Shown here: positions 9,382-20,749 of the stretch, one piece after another | Position numbering within the stretch: the stretch's first letter is position 1 | How the letters are laid out: each line of letters begins with the position of its first letter | Source: Sulfitobacter alexandrii | GTDB lineage: Bacteria > Pseudomonadota > Alphaproteobacteria > Rhodobacterales > Rhodobacteraceae | Assembly: GCF_001886735.1 (NCBI RefSeq) | Contig: NZ_CP018076.1 | Location: forward strand, 2,046,001 to 2,110,000 | DNA: 64,000 nucleotides | Direction: 5' to 3' | Translations under genes and position numbers: made by a program | The notes under the pieces: generated by a model | What the model was told of the DNA's origin: nothing | The model's input: only the letters and a program-made list of their open reading frames with translations | Databases searched by the model: none

Positions 9382-9827
9382 GCGCCTCTCTCACCCTTGG
9401 CAAGCCGGAGCACCTGGACAAGCTGCTGGCGCTGGTCGCGGCCTTTCACGCCGAGGAGGGGATCGAGCTTTCCGACGAGGCGCGGCATGCGGGCGTGGCG
9501 CCGCTGCTCGAAGGGATCCCCTACGGTGCCGCCTACCTGATCGGGCCGCCCCGTGCGCCCATCGGCTACATCGTCATCACCTTCGGCTGGTCGGTGGAAT
9601 ACGGCGGGCTGGATGCGATCATCGACGAGCTTTATATCCGGCCCGGCGTGCGCGGACGCGGCATCGCCTCCGAAGCGCTGATCGCCCTGCCCCGCGCACT
9701 GGCGGACGGCGGCTTGCGCGCCATCCATCTGGAGGTGGACCGTACCAACGAAGGCGCCATGAAGCTGTACCGCAGGGCTGGTTTCGCGCCGCGCGACAAC
9801 TACATGTTCATGTCGAGGAAGCTATGA
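9378..9827 (+). CDS. GNAT family N-acetyltransferase
   Basis: A 149-residue acetyl-CoA-dependent acetyltransferase of unknown substrate. The central GNAT motif A is clear: [20 protein letters not shown] (acetyl-CoA pyrophosphate loop RGRGIA), and the C-terminal part has [18 protein letters not shown]. It begins inside the nucleoside hydrolase stop (ATGA) and ends overlapping the selO ATG, so the three are translationally coupled. A longer upstream reading frame is only the shadow of the hydrolase gene. Confidence 0.9.
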   Translation: MSASLTLGKPEHLDKLLALVAAFHAEEGIELSDEARHAGVAPLLEGIPYGAAYLIGPPRAPIGYIVITFGWSVEYGGLDAIIDELYIRPGVRGRGIASEALIALPRALADGGLRAIHLEVDRTNEGAMKLYRRAGFAPRDNYMFMSRKL

Positions 9828-11236
9828 CCACACTCGCCTTCGACAACAGCTATGCCGCCCTGCCGGACGCCTTTCATACCCGGCTGGACCCGACCCCGGT
9901 CAAGGCACCGCGGCTGCTCGCCTTCAACGACGACCTTGCCCGTCTGACCGGCCTCGATTCGGTCCCGCCGGAGGAGCGGGCGGCGGTGTTCGGCGGCAAC
10001 CGGGTGCCCGAAGGCGCGGCCCCGCTGGCGCAGCTCTATGCCGGTCACCAGTTCGGCAATTACAACCCGCAACTGGGCGACGGCCGCGCGATCCTGCTGG
10101 GCGAGGTCGTGGGGTCCGACGGGATACGCCGCGACATCCAGCTCAAGGGCTCGGGCCCGACCCCCTATTCACGCATGGGCGACGGCCGCGCATGGCTGGG
10201 CCCCGTGCTGCGCGAATACGTGGTCAGCGAGGCGATGCACGCGCTTGGCATCCCGACGACCCGCGCGCTGGCCGCCGTGGCCACGGGCGAGGACATCTGG
10301 CGCGAACAGGGCGCGCTGCCCGGCGCGGTCCTGACCCGCGTGGCAAGGAGCCACCTGCGCGTCGGCACCTTTCAGGTCTTTGCCCACCGGGGCGAGATCG
10401 ACGCCCTGAAGACGCTGACCGAATACGCCATCCGCCGTCATTATCCCGAAGCGACCGGACCGATGGACCTGTTGCGCGCGGTCTGCGCCGCCCAGGCGGG
10501 GCTTGTCGCCCAGTGGATGTCCGTCGGATTCATCCACGGGGTGATGAACACCGACAATGCCGCGATTTCGGGCGAGACGATCGACTATGGCCCCTGCGCC
10601 TTCATGGATGCCTTTCACGCCGGGCGCGTGTTCAGTTCCATCGATCAGCAGGGCCGGTACGCCTATGCCAACCAGCCCAACATCGCCGTCTGGAACATGG
10701 CGCAACTGGCCACGGCGCTGCTGCAGCAACTGGACGACAAGGAGGCCGCCGTCGAGGAAGCGACGGAGGTGATCCACGCGATGCCGAAACAGATCGAACA
10801 CGCCTGGCGCAGCCGGTTCGCGGCCAAGATCGGGATCAGCGCCCCGACCGAGGCGGACATGCCGCTGATCGAGGGGCTGCTGGCGCTGATGCAGAAGGAC
10901 GGTGCCGATTTCACCAACACTTTCCGCGCCCTTGGTGACGAGGGCGCCCGCGACCACTTCGTGGATCGCGACGCCTTTGACGCCTGGGCGGAAGGCTGGC
11001 GGGCGCGCATCGCGGCAGAGCCCGATCCGCAGAAGGTGATGAACGCGGCGAACCCTGCCGTGATCCCGCGCAATCACCGGATCGAGCAGATGATCCAGGC
11101 GGCGGTGGCCGGCGACATGACCCCGTTCGAGCGGTTGACCAAGGCGCTTTCGACCCCCTTCCGGTCGACCGATCCGGCGCTTGCCCGCCCCCCCACGGAG
11201 GACGAGATCGTGCCGGCAACCTTCTGCGGCACCTGA
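9824..11236 (+). CDS. selO: protein adenylyltransferase SelO (YdiU family)
   Basis: A pseudokinase-fold enzyme that transfers AMP from ATP to hydroxyl side chains of target proteins. Family blocks are strong: [49 protein letters not shown] and [19 protein letters not shown] (metal-binding Asn/Asp). The 470 residues end in FCGT, so a cysteine stands third from the end, where eukaryotic SelO carries selenocysteine. It overlaps the GNAT stop by ATGA. It ends 11 bp before the convergent EamA transporter gene. Confidence 0.95.
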   Translation: MTTLAFDNSYAALPDAFHTRLDPTPVKAPRLLAFNDDLARLTGLDSVPPEERAAVFGGNRVPEGAAPLAQLYAGHQFGNYNPQLGDGRAILLGEVVGSDGIRRDIQLKGSGPTPYSRMGDGRAWLGPVLREYVVSEAMHALGIPTTRALAAVATGEDIWREQGALPGAVLTRVARSHLRVGTFQVFAHRGEIDALKTLTEYAIRRHYPEATGPMDLLRAVCAAQAGLVAQWMSVGFIHGVMNTDNAAISGETIDYGPCAFMDAFHAGRVFSSIDQQGRYAYANQPNIAVWNMAQLATALLQQLDDKEAAVEEATEVIHAMPKQIEHAWRSRFAAKIGISAPTEADMPLIEGLLALMQKDGADFTNTFRALGDEGARDHFVDRDAFDAWAEGWRARIAAEPDPQKVMNAANPAVIPRNHRIEQMIQAAVAGDMTPFERLTKALSTPFRSTDPALARPPTEDEIVPATFCGT

Positions 11237-11246
11237 CAGGGGGACA

Positions 11247-12116
11247 TCAGGCCCGGCGGGGCTTGCGGTTGATCAGGTAGATCCCCGCCGCGACCAGCAC
11301 CAGCGCGCCCCAGACGGGCAGCGCCACGTGTTCGGACAGCAGCAGCCACCCCAGGATCACCGAGAAGACGGGCGACAGAAAGCTGAACGAGGCCACCGAG
11401 GACGCCGGGTAGATCGACATCAGCCAGAACCACGCGAGGAAACCGAGGCTCGCCACCGCGACGATCTGGAACAGCAACCCCGCGATGTGGATCGGCTCGA
11501 TCTGGCGGATCAGCGGCCCGAATAGCGGGGCGATCAGCAGCAGGATCGGCGCCGAGACCACCACCTGGAACAGGAGCTGCTGCGCCGGCGGCACCTCGGA
11601 CAGGGGCGTGATCCTGACGCAGAACACGATCCCGGCCCAGCAGAGGGCCGAGGCCAGCGCCAGCAGATCGCCGGTCCAGCTCACATGGGCCGCATCCCGG
11701 TCGAGAAGCGCGATGCCCACCCCCACCACCGCCAGGATCAGTCCCAGCACCTTGGTCCGTGTGAGCCGTTCGCCCGGAAAGAGGAAATGCGCGAGGATCG
11801 CGAGCCACACCGGCATCGTGTAGAAGATCACCGAGGCGCGGCTGACAGTCGTCAGGTCCAGCGCGGTAAAAAGGCAGGTGAATTCGAACGCGAAGAACAG
11901 TCCGGACAGCAGGCCGCCCATCCATGCCCGGCGCGGAATGCGCAGCGACACGCCGCGCAGCTTCATCCAGATCAGCAGGACGACGATCGCGCCGGCCGAG
12001 CGCAGGCCGGCGGAGAAGACCGGGTTGAACCCGCCCGCGGTGACCTTGACCACCACCTGGTTGAAGGCGAGGTGAAGGGCGAATGCGACCAGCGCGACGG
12101 CGCCGAAGAGGTCCAT
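11247..12116 (-). CDS. DMT superfamily (EamA) transporter
   Basis: A 289-residue inner-membrane carrier with about ten hydrophobic helices arranged as two EamA repeats; the first repeat has VVVKVTAGGFNPVFSAGLRSAG and FLFPGERL, the second LLLSEHVALPVWGALVLVAAGIYLIN. Exporters of amino acids and metabolites belong here, but the substrate is unknown. I set the start at 12116, where AAGGAT stands 3 bp upstream; an ATG six codons earlier lacks a ribosome-binding site. It ends in the positive tail NRKPRRA. Convergent with selO; divergent from the DUF533 gene. Confidence 0.9.
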   Translation of the reverse strand: MDLFGAVALVAFALHLAFNQVVVKVTAGGFNPVFSAGLRSAGAIVVLLIWMKLRGVSLRIPRRAWMGGLLSGLFFAFEFTCLFTALDLTTVSRASVIFYTMPVWLAILAHFLFPGERLTRTKVLGLILAVVGVGIALLDRDAAHVSWTGDLLALASALCWAGIVFCVRITPLSEVPPAQQLLFQVVVSAPILLLIAPLFGPLIRQIEPIHIAGLLFQIVAVASLGFLAWFWLMSIYPASSVASFSFLSPVFSVILGWLLLSEHVALPVWGALVLVAAGIYLINRKPRRA

Positions 12117-12270
12117 GTGATCCTTGCGATTCATGCGGACAGAAGCGGTGAGCGAGCGCCGGAAGTCAATGCGCGATCTGGCGCCTGCGCCCTTGCCGCG
12201 CGGAAAATAAGTCTCATCTTCAGGGGCAGACATGCCAGGATGTGGCAGGTGATCCAAGAAAGGGAACCGC

Positions 12271-13098
12271 ATGAGCTTGATGAAGACGCTGGCGAAAGTC
12301 GCCATCGGTGTGGCCGTGGCCAAGGGGGCGCAGTCCCTGATGAACCGGGGCACGAAGGGAGGCACGTCCGGCGGGCTTGGCGGGTTGCTGGGCGGCCTGA
12401 CCGGCGGCACGCCGGGCGAAGTGGGGCACGGCCAGCGCGGCACGACCGCCAAGGGCGGCCTTCAGGACATGCTCGGCGGCCTGTTCGGCGGCAACACCAG
12501 CATGACGGGGGGTGCCGCGGGCGGCCTTGGCGGCCTGCTGGAAAGCATCGGCGGATCGCGCGGCACCGGCGGCCTTGGCGGCATGCTTGGCGGTCTTGCC
12601 GGGGCTGCAGGTGCCGGCGGGCTGCTGGCCGGCAGCCGGAATGCCGTGCGCCGCCATCCGGAAAAGGAGAATGCCAGCTTCGGCGCGGTCCTCAACTCGC
12701 AGTTCGACAGCACGCCGGAGCCCGAGATCGAACCGTCGCAGGACCAGGAGGCGCTCGCGGCGCTGATGCTGGCCGCGATGATACAGGCGGCCAAGTCCGA
12801 CGGTGTCTTCGATGCGGAGGAAAAGGCGCGCCTGATGGAGCACCTGGGCGAGGTCGATGCCGATGACGCGGCCTTCATCGAGGCGCAGATGCAGGCCCCG
12901 GTGGACGTGGACGCATTGGTGCGCGAAACGCCCGAGGGCATGGGCCCGCAGATCTACGCCGTGTCGCTGCTGGCGATCGACCTCGATACCCAGCAGGAAG
13001 CGCAATACCTGCACAAGCTGGCGCAGGCCTACGGCATGACGCCGGACGCGGTGAACGAGATCCACGCCGACATGGGGGTGCCGTCGCTTTACACCTGA
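12271..13098 (+). CDS. DUF533 / YebE-like protein with TerB-type domain
   Basis: A 275-residue protein. Residues 1-20 form a hydrophobic-basic segment; residues ~30-120 are very rich in Gly/Leu with recurring GGLGGLLGG-like units, probably flexible or membrane-interacting. The C-terminal ~145 residues are an all-helical DUF533/TerB-like domain (LAALMLAAMIQAAKSDGVFDAEEKARLMEHLGE with acidic metal-site-like residues). The function is not established. A strong AAAGGGAA site precedes the ATG. A hairpin terminator follows. Confidence 0.88.
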   Translation: MSLMKTLAKVAIGVAVAKGAQSLMNRGTKGGTSGGLGGLLGGLTGGTPGEVGHGQRGTTAKGGLQDMLGGLFGGNTSMTGGAAGGLGGLLESIGGSRGTGGLGGMLGGLAGAAGAGGLLAGSRNAVRRHPEKENASFGAVLNSQFDSTPEPEIEPSQDQEALAALMLAAMIQAAKSDGVFDAEEKARLMEHLGEVDADDAAFIEAQMQAPVDVDALVRETPEGMGPQIYAVSLLAIDLDTQQEAQYLHKLAQAYGMTPDAVNEIHADMGVPSLYT

Positions 13099-13148
13099 GG
13101 CGTTGGGTCGGCCCCGCTGGGCACTGTCGGGCCCTGCCCCGGTAAAAG

Positions 13149-13190
13149 AAAGGCAGCGAAGGCTTAACGGCCTGCGCTGCCTTTTCGTTT
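13149..13190. terminator. bidirectional intrinsic terminator between DUF533 and helicase genes
   Basis: The arms AAAGGCAGCG (13149-13158) and CGCTGCCTTT (13175-13184) pair perfectly. Pyrimidine-rich tails follow on both strands (TTTTCGTTT to the right; CTTTCTTTT on the other strand). It sits between convergent genes and can serve both. Confidence 0.8.
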
Positions 13191-13232
13191 GCGGACGCGC
13201 CGCGCGGGGCCGGAACCGGCCCCTGCGACCGG

Positions 13233-14492
13233 TCAGGCGGCGCGCTGGCCACCGGGCTTGCCGCCCCGGCCGCCGCGCCGGCGGCTCCGGCCAGCGCCCG
13301 GCTTGGCGGCACCGCCGCCGCCGCCACCGCCCTGCTTGGGCTTGTCGGGGATTTCCGCCGCTTCCCATGCGCGGCCCGAGGCCACGGGAATGGTGATCCC
13401 CATGGTCTTCTGGATCGCTTTCAATTCGCCCATCTCGTCCGGCGCGCAAAAGGCGATGGCCGCACCATCCTTGCCCGCACGCGCGGTCCGGCCGATCCTG
13501 TGCACGTAGTTGTCGGGTACGTTGGGCAGATCGTAGTTGTAGACGTGCTTGACGTCGGGGATGTCCAGCCCGCGCGCGGCCACGTCGGTCGCCACCAGCA
13601 CGGTGATCGTGCCGTCCTTGAACCCCTCGATGGCGCGGTCCCGCTGGCCCTGGCTCTTGTTGCCATGGATCGACGCGGCGTCGAAACCCGCCTTCACCAG
13701 TGTCTTCATCAGCTTTTCGGATCCGTGCTTGGTCCGGCCGAAGACCAGCGCACGCTCGCCCTTGTGCTGCGCAAGCAGTTCGATCAGCAGCCCGGTCTTT
13801 TCAGCCTTGGCGATGAAGTGAACTTCCTGTGTGACCTTGTCCGCGGCCTTGCCCGGCGGGGTGACCTCGATCCGGATCGGACGGTCGAGATAGGAGTTCG
13901 CGATCTCGTTCATCAGCTTGGGCATGGTGGCCGAGAAAAGCATCGTCTGGCGTTCCTTGGGGATCACCGCCGAGATCTTGCGGAGGTCGTGGATGAAACC
14001 CATGTCCAGCATCTGGTCCGCCTCGTCCAGAACGAGAAAGGTCGTCTCGCTCAGGTCGACGGCGCGGCGATCCATCAGGTCCAGCAGGCGGCCCGGCGTG
14101 GCCACCAGCATGTCGACACCCCGTTCGAGCCGCTTGATCTGCGGATTGATCGACACGCCGCCGACCACCATCTGCGCCTTGAGCGGCGTCTTCTCGCAAT
14201 ACCCCTTGAGATTGACCATGATCTGCTGGGCCAGTTCACGGGTCGGCGCCAGAACCAGCGCGCGCACGCAGCGCGGACCGGGGCGGCGGGGGTTTTCCAG
14301 CATCTGCGCCACCAGCGGCACGCCGAAGGCGGCCGTCTTGCCGGTGCCGGTCTGGGCGAGGCCCATCACGTCGCGCCCGTTCAAGGCGTGCGGAATCGCC
14401 TGTTTCTGGATCGGGGTGGGATTCTCGATCCCCATTTCCTTGAGCCGCGTCACCAGTTTCGGCGGCAGCTCCATCATGTCGAAATCGCTCAT
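13233..14492 (-). CDS. rhlE: DEAD-box ATP-dependent RNA helicase (RhlE type)
   Basis: A 419-residue RNA helicase, probably acting in ribosome assembly or mRNA decay at low temperature. Motifs in order: Q motif with GIENPTPIQKQAIP, Walker A AQTGTGKTAAFG, PTRELAQQ, TPGRLLD, DEAD box VLDEADQMLDMGF, SAT, then the C-terminal RecA domain with ARGLDIPDV and HRIGRTARAGKDG. The last ~45 residues are a Gly/Arg-rich basic tail (GGGGGAAK...RRRGGRGGKPGG) for RNA binding. GGAAAG lies before the ATG. It is divergent from fur over a 379 bp gap. Confidence 0.95.
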   Translation of the reverse strand: MSDFDMMELPPKLVTRLKEMGIENPTPIQKQAIPHALNGRDVMGLAQTGTGKTAAFGVPLVAQMLENPRRPGPRCVRALVLAPTRELAQQIMVNLKGYCEKTPLKAQMVVGGVSINPQIKRLERGVDMLVATPGRLLDLMDRRAVDLSETTFLVLDEADQMLDMGFIHDLRKISAVIPKERQTMLFSATMPKLMNEIANSYLDRPIRIEVTPPGKAADKVTQEVHFIAKAEKTGLLIELLAQHKGERALVFGRTKHGSEKLMKTLVKAGFDAASIHGNKSQGQRDRAIEGFKDGTITVLVATDVAARGLDIPDVKHVYNYDLPNVPDNYVHRIGRTARAGKDGAAIAFCAPDEMGELKAIQKTMGITIPVASGRAWEAAEIPDKPKQGGGGGGGAAKPGAGRSRRRGGRGGKPGGQRAA

Positions 14493-14871
14493 GTCGTCTT
14501 CTTTCCGGCGGAGCCTCGGCCCGCGCCCTATCGTCGGGGCGCGTCACGCGCCCGCAGGGTCGTGCCGATCGGATCGCAGGCGCGGGCTGATTGCCACCAC
14601 ACCTGTCCATCGGCACCTGGCCCCACGCGTGATTTTGGGAACATCGGCGGGCCTTTATGAACCTTGTCGCACGTGCGCCCCATCGACTTGTCGGGGCCCG
14701 GCGCCGGTACTGCTCACGCGGCAGAAGGCATCGCTTGCCCCTCACATGGCGTGCTGCGCCGCAGAAGTCAACCGCCGCGCCGCCGATCGGCCGCATCCGG
14801 CGCCGAAACCCGGTGGCCTAGGCCGCGATTTCCCGCTACATGAGGGGTCCCTGCAGACCGAGAGACCCGGC
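14493..14871. other. divergent intergenic region between helicase and fur/mur
   Basis: This 379 bp gap should hold promoters for both divergent genes. I see no clear sigma-70 pair, terminator or RNA gene in it. A 54-codon open frame at 14657-14821 is Arg-rich and lacks any feature of a real protein. The sequence is GC-rich throughout. Confidence 0.45.
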
Positions 14872-15285
14872 ATGAGCAAACCCATCATCACGCGCTGCGA
14901 GGCCATGGGCCTGCGGATGACCGGCCAGCGCCGCACCATCGCGCGCGCCATCGAGGACAGCGAGGACCACCCGGACGTTGAAGAACTGTTCCGCCGCGCC
15001 TCGGCGCTGGATTCGGGTATCTCGCTGGCGACGGTCTACCGCACGGTCAAGCTGTTCGAGGAAGCGGGCATCCTCGACAAGCTGGAATTCGGGGACGGGC
15101 GCGCGCGCTACGAGGACGCGGAACGCGACCACCACGACCACCTGATCGACATGCACTCGGGCGAGGTGATCGAATTCGTGGATGCCGAGATCGAGGCCCT
15201 GCAAGAGAAGATCGCCAAGAAGCTGGGGTACGAACTGCGCGGGCACCGGCTGGAACTCTACGGCGTGCCGCTTCGGAAGCGCTGA
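14872..15285 (+). CDS. Fur family metalloregulator (Fur/Mur type)
   Basis: A 137-residue Fur-family repressor. The winged helix is seen in RMTGQRRTIARAIEDSEDHPDVEELFRRA...ISLATVYRTVKLFEEAGI, and the metal/dimerisation half in ERDHHDHLIDMHSGEVIEFVDAEIEAL. It lacks the HHH heme motif of Irr and closely resembles the rhizobial manganese-responsive Mur proteins, so control of manganese or iron uptake is likely; the metal is inference. No CxxC zinc site is present near the middle or C-terminus. The ATG at 14872 begins the conserved region; a longer in-frame extension is spurious. Confidence 0.93.
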   Translation: MSKPIITRCEAMGLRMTGQRRTIARAIEDSEDHPDVEELFRRASALDSGISLATVYRTVKLFEEAGILDKLEFGDGRARYEDAERDHHDHLIDMHSGEVIEFVDAEIEALQEKIAKKLGYELRGHRLELYGVPLRKR

Positions 15286-15366
15286 CGCCCGCCGAAAACC
15301 GGTGCTTGGGTTCCCCGCCACGGGGTGCTAGGGAAGCGCGACCCCAGATCCCGCAGGAGCAGGACC

Positions 15367-16068
15367 ATGCCAGAACGCGACCGTCAACTGCTTGCCGTCC
15401 TGATCGACGCCGACAATGTGCCCGCCAAACATGCCACCAAGATCATGCGCGAGGTTGCCTCGATCGGGGAACCGGCCCTGCGGCGTGTCTACGGCGACTG
15501 GTCGAACCCGCACCTGAAGGGCTGGAAGCAGCCGATTCACGAGCTGGGGCTCGTGGCGCACCAGGAGACCTCCAATTCCACCGGCAAGAACGCCAGCGAC
15601 ATCGGGCTGGTGATCCACGCGATGGACATCCTGCACGGCGGCAAGTTCGACGCCTTCGTCATCGTGTCGTCGGACAGCGATTTCACCGCGCTGGTGAACC
15701 GCCTGCGCGAGGACGGCCTGACGGTGATCGGCATCGGCGAGGCCAAGACCAACCCGGCCCTGCGCAACGTCTACAACCGGTTCATCCAGATCGAGAACAT
15801 CCCCGACCCCGACGCACCTGCGAAGGCCAGGGAAAGCAACGCGAAGGCGGACAAGGCCCTGCCGCTGTTCGAGGAAGCGATGGAAAAGATCGACGCCGAG
15901 GACGGCTGGTACAACCTGGGTCAGGTGGGCCAGGCCATTCAGGCCAGCCATCCCGATTTCGACACGCGGACCTATGGCTACGGCAAGCTGAGCGCGCTGG
16001 TCGCGGCGCTCACCGCGCTGGAAACGGAAAAGAACGGCAACCGGCTGGTGATCCGGCCGAGGAATTAG
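15367..16068 (+). CDS. NYN domain protein with C-terminal OST-HTH/LOTUS-like domain
   Basis: A 233-residue predicted RNase. The N-terminal ~140 residues are a PIN-like NYN nuclease domain of the LabA/DUF88 type: VLIDADNVPAK (metal-site Asp), KNASDIGLVIHAMDIL, and VIVSSDSDFTALVNRLREDG. The C-terminal ~75 residues (LFEEAMEKIDAEDGWYNLGQVGQAI...YGYGKLSALVAAL) look like an OST-HTH/LOTUS RNA-binding fold, a combination known in bacteria. AGGAGCAGGA precedes the ATG. It lies 81 bp after fur/mur and may share its transcript. Confidence 0.9.
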   Translation: MPERDRQLLAVLIDADNVPAKHATKIMREVASIGEPALRRVYGDWSNPHLKGWKQPIHELGLVAHQETSNSTGKNASDIGLVIHAMDILHGGKFDAFVIVSSDSDFTALVNRLREDGLTVIGIGEAKTNPALRNVYNRFIQIENIPDPDAPAKARESNAKADKALPLFEEAMEKIDAEDGWYNLGQVGQAIQASHPDFDTRTYGYGKLSALVAALTALETEKNGNRLVIRPRN

Positions 16069-16208
16069 CTGACCACGCCACAGGGGGCGCCCTGGGCCGG
16101 CTGGATGGAAGACTGACCAAGGGCGTGATCTGCGGGGCCTGAGCCGCGGACAAGGCGTTGATTAACCTGAATTGGGCCTCATCATCCGCCCGCCTGCACG
16201 CGTCGGAA

Positions 16209-17288
16209 TCAGCTGCCGTTTTCGGGCGGGGCGTTGCCCTGCAGGTCGCGGGCCACGCTTCGGCCCAGCATGGCGGGCAGCAGGACCGTCAGCACCAGCA
16301 GGCGCGCGATGTGGCAGGCGGCCACGAACCCCGGGACCACGCCCAGTACCACCCCGAGCGCGATCATCGTCTCCAGCCCGCCGGGGGCGAAGGCCACGAG
16401 CACGTGGGCCAGCGGCATCCCCAGGGCCAGCGCCACGGGAACCGCGCCGAGCGTGGCCACACAGGCCGCCACCGCCGTCACCGTGAGCCCTGCCCCCAGC
16501 CCCTGCAGCAGTTGCGTGGGCGTGACACCCGAGAACCGCGTGCCGATCAGCGCCCCGAGCACCAGATAGGCCGGCTGGATCAGCCAGCCCGGCAGCGCCC
16601 CGGTGGCGAGGCCCGACAGGTGCCCCGCGGCCGAGGCGACCATGGCGCCCAGCAGCAGCGGGGCCGGCACGGACACCCTGGCAAAGAGCCGGCCCAGCAC
16701 AACCGCCGCCACGGCCACCGCCGCAAGGGCGCCGGGGGCGATGCCGGGGCCCTGCTGCGCGATGGTGCCGGACACCTCGACCCCCAGCGCGATGGGGATG
16801 AAGGGAACCACCAGCGTCAGCGCCAGCAGCCGCACGGACTGCACGATGGACACCCGCGCCACGTCCAGCCGGCTGTCCGCCGCGAAGGCGATGACGAAGC
16901 TCAGGTGCCCCGGTGCACCGGCCAGCAGCGCGGAGCGGGGATCGAAGCCGAAGAACCGGGTCAGGATCAGGCGGCTGAGCACGAGCATCAGCCAGAGCAC
17001 GCAGGCCATGAGCAGGAAGGCCAGCGGCCAGCGCAGCATCGCCCCCAGCGCATCCTGATCGAAGCCCGCGCCCACCGCGATCCCCAGAACCACGAAACAC
17101 CCGTCGCGCAGCCGCGAATCCATGCCGCTGCGCATCCCGGCGAGCCCGGCAAGCGACACCGCGACAGCCGGGCCGAGCAGGATGAAGATCGGCGCGGACA
17201 ACGCCCAGGCCACGGCCGCCCCGATGATGCCCACGGCCAGTGTCAAAAGGGTCGCTTGGAACGAGGAGGCGGTATCTGACCAACGCAT
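16209..17288 (-). CDS. AbrB family (putative ammonia monooxygenase-like) membrane protein
   Basis: A 359-residue integral membrane protein with about ten helices in two repeats. It belongs to the Gram-negative AbrB duplication family; the duplicated pattern is seen in LLAGAPGHLSFVIAFAADSRLDVARVSIVQSVRLL and the second copy AFAPGGLETMIALGVVLGVVPGFVAACHIARLLVLTVLLP. Despite the name it has nothing to do with AbrB DNA-binding proteins; it is thought to be a regulator or transporter. No good ribosome-binding site is visible before the ATG. It is divergent from the DMT gene. Confidence 0.88.
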   Translation of the reverse strand: MRWSDTASSFQATLLTLAVGIIGAAVAWALSAPIFILLGPAVAVSLAGLAGMRSGMDSRLRDGCFVVLGIAVGAGFDQDALGAMLRWPLAFLLMACVLWLMLVLSRLILTRFFGFDPRSALLAGAPGHLSFVIAFAADSRLDVARVSIVQSVRLLALTLVVPFIPIALGVEVSGTIAQQGPGIAPGALAAVAVAAVVLGRLFARVSVPAPLLLGAMVASAAGHLSGLATGALPGWLIQPAYLVLGALIGTRFSGVTPTQLLQGLGAGLTVTAVAACVATLGAVPVALALGMPLAHVLVAFAPGGLETMIALGVVLGVVPGFVAACHIARLLVLTVLLPAMLGRSVARDLQGNAPPENGS

Positions 17289-17388
17289 GGCAGCTGGGTA
17301 TCACCCGCCCTGTCCGGCCACCATACCTCCCTTGTCCTTTGCCCGGAAAACGGGCATCGGTGCCGGGAACTGGCAAGGAACGGAACCG

Positions 17389-19638
<2,250 letters not shown>

Positions 19639-19645
19639 TGCCACG

Positions 19646-19672
19646 AAAAAAGGGAGGGCGCGGTGCCCTCCC
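19646..19672 (-). terminator. intrinsic terminator of the PRC-barrel gene
   Basis: GGGAGGGC (19652-19659) and GCCCTCCC (19665-19672) form a perfect stem around GCGGT. Read on the minus strand it is followed by six T, the complement of A19646-19651. It lies just beyond the enolase stop and could also stop plus-strand transcripts weakly. Confidence 0.82.
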
Positions 19673-19695
19673 CCTGTCTCGCGCCGTGACGGCGG

Positions 19696-20121
19696 TCAGT
19701 CGTCCCACATATCCTCGTCGACTTCGGGCAGGTTGTTCAGCTCGTCCTCTGTCAGGTTGGTGACGTAGTGGATGGTCCCGCCGTTGCCGGCGAAGCGCAC
19801 GTTCTCCAGCGGCAGGATCACGTCCCGGTCGCCGATGTCGAGGAAACCGCCGATCTCGGCCAGCACGCCGACGATCCGGCCGTCGCGGTCGAAAAGCACG
19901 TCGCTGATCTCGCCCACCTGGTTCCAGCTGGCGTCGACTTCGGTATAGCTTGCGTTGTCCGTCCAGACCGTGTCGCCCTCGGTCACGTCCATGCGGTAGA
20001 CGTTTCCGTCGGTGATCTGCTCTGCCGAGATCAGGCCAGAAAGGTCCATCTGCTGCTGCGCGGCCGCAAAGCCCGAGGTGGCGGCGACGAGGGCGGTGGC
20101 GGTGGCGATGGTGTACTTCAT
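19696..20121 (-). CDS. secreted PRC-barrel domain protein
   Basis: A 141-residue exported protein. Residues 1-22 form a Sec signal peptide (MKYTIATATALVAATSGFAAA). The mature part is a PRC-barrel-like fold: WNQVGEISDVLFDRDGRIVGVLAEIGGFLDIGDRDVILPLENV, the typical beta-rich pattern, followed by an acidic C-terminus (EDELNNLPEVDEDMWDD). A periplasmic stress or adaptor role is possible; the function is not known. A strong AAGGAG precedes the ATG at 20121. It is divergent from a GNAT gene and has its own terminator. Confidence 0.9.
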   Translation of the reverse strand: MKYTIATATALVAATSGFAAAQQQMDLSGLISAEQITDGNVYRMDVTEGDTVWTDNASYTEVDASWNQVGEISDVLFDRDGRIVGVLAEIGGFLDIGDRDVILPLENVRFAGNGGTIHYVTNLTEDELNNLPEVDEDMWDD

Positions 20122-20208
20122 GCTGCTTGCTCCTTTGTTGCTGTTTCCCAACGCCGCAGGCTGCTATGGGTTCACCTGCAATCGCAGGAAATTTCGCCGG
20201 AGGTCCGG

Positions 20209-20733
20209 ATGCCGGATACCCCCTATTCAATCGCCGAAGCCGACAGTTCCGCAGACCTCGATGCCGTGCGCGCCCTTTGCTGGGACTACCGCGCGGCACT
20301 GATGGCGAATTCCGAAAGCGATCGCGTCATAACCGAGACCTTCTACCCGGTGCAGAAGTACGAGGCGCTGATGCGCGACCTGCCGGTGCTGCACGCCCGG
20401 CCGAAAGGCGTGATCCTGCTGGGCCGCACGGCCGAGGGCCTTCCGGTGGCCTGCGGCATGACCCACGCCCTCGACGATCGCAGCGCCGAGATCAAGCGCG
20501 TCTTCGTCGCGCCCGCCGCACGGGGGCTGGGGATTGCCAAGGCGCTTTGCCGCGCGCTGGTCGCGCAGGCCCGCGCCGACGGCTACGACCGTGTCCTTCT
20601 CGACACGTCGCGCCACCTGCCGGCGGCGGCCCCGCTTTACCGCAGCCTGGGCTTCGTCGGCCGTGGACCCTACCAGGAGATTCCGGCATCGGCCCTGCCC
20701 CATCTGCTGTTCTTCGAACACGCCCTGAACTGA
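20209..20733 (+). CDS. GNAT family N-acetyltransferase
   Basis: A 174-residue acetyltransferase of unknown substrate. The conserved GNAT core is IKRVFVAPAARGLGIAKALCRALVAQARADG (RGLGIA acetyl-CoA loop) followed by LLDTSRHLPAAAPLYRSLGF. The ATG at 20209 is preceded by GGAGGTCC; a longer in-frame extension upstream is spurious. It is followed after 16 bp by a cupin gene on the same strand, so the two are probably one transcription unit. Confidence 0.9.
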   Translation: MPDTPYSIAEADSSADLDAVRALCWDYRAALMANSESDRVITETFYPVQKYEALMRDLPVLHARPKGVILLGRTAEGLPVACGMTHALDDRSAEIKRVFVAPAARGLGIAKALCRALVAQARADGYDRVLLDTSRHLPAAAPLYRSLGFVGRGPYQEIPASALPHLLFFEHALN

Positions 20734-20749
20734 CAGGCAGGAGATCCCC

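Noticed and set aside
14657..14821. 54-codon frame in the helicase-fur gap
   Set aside because: Strongly Arg-rich, no ribosome-binding site and no recognisable feature; typical chance ORF in GC-rich DNA.
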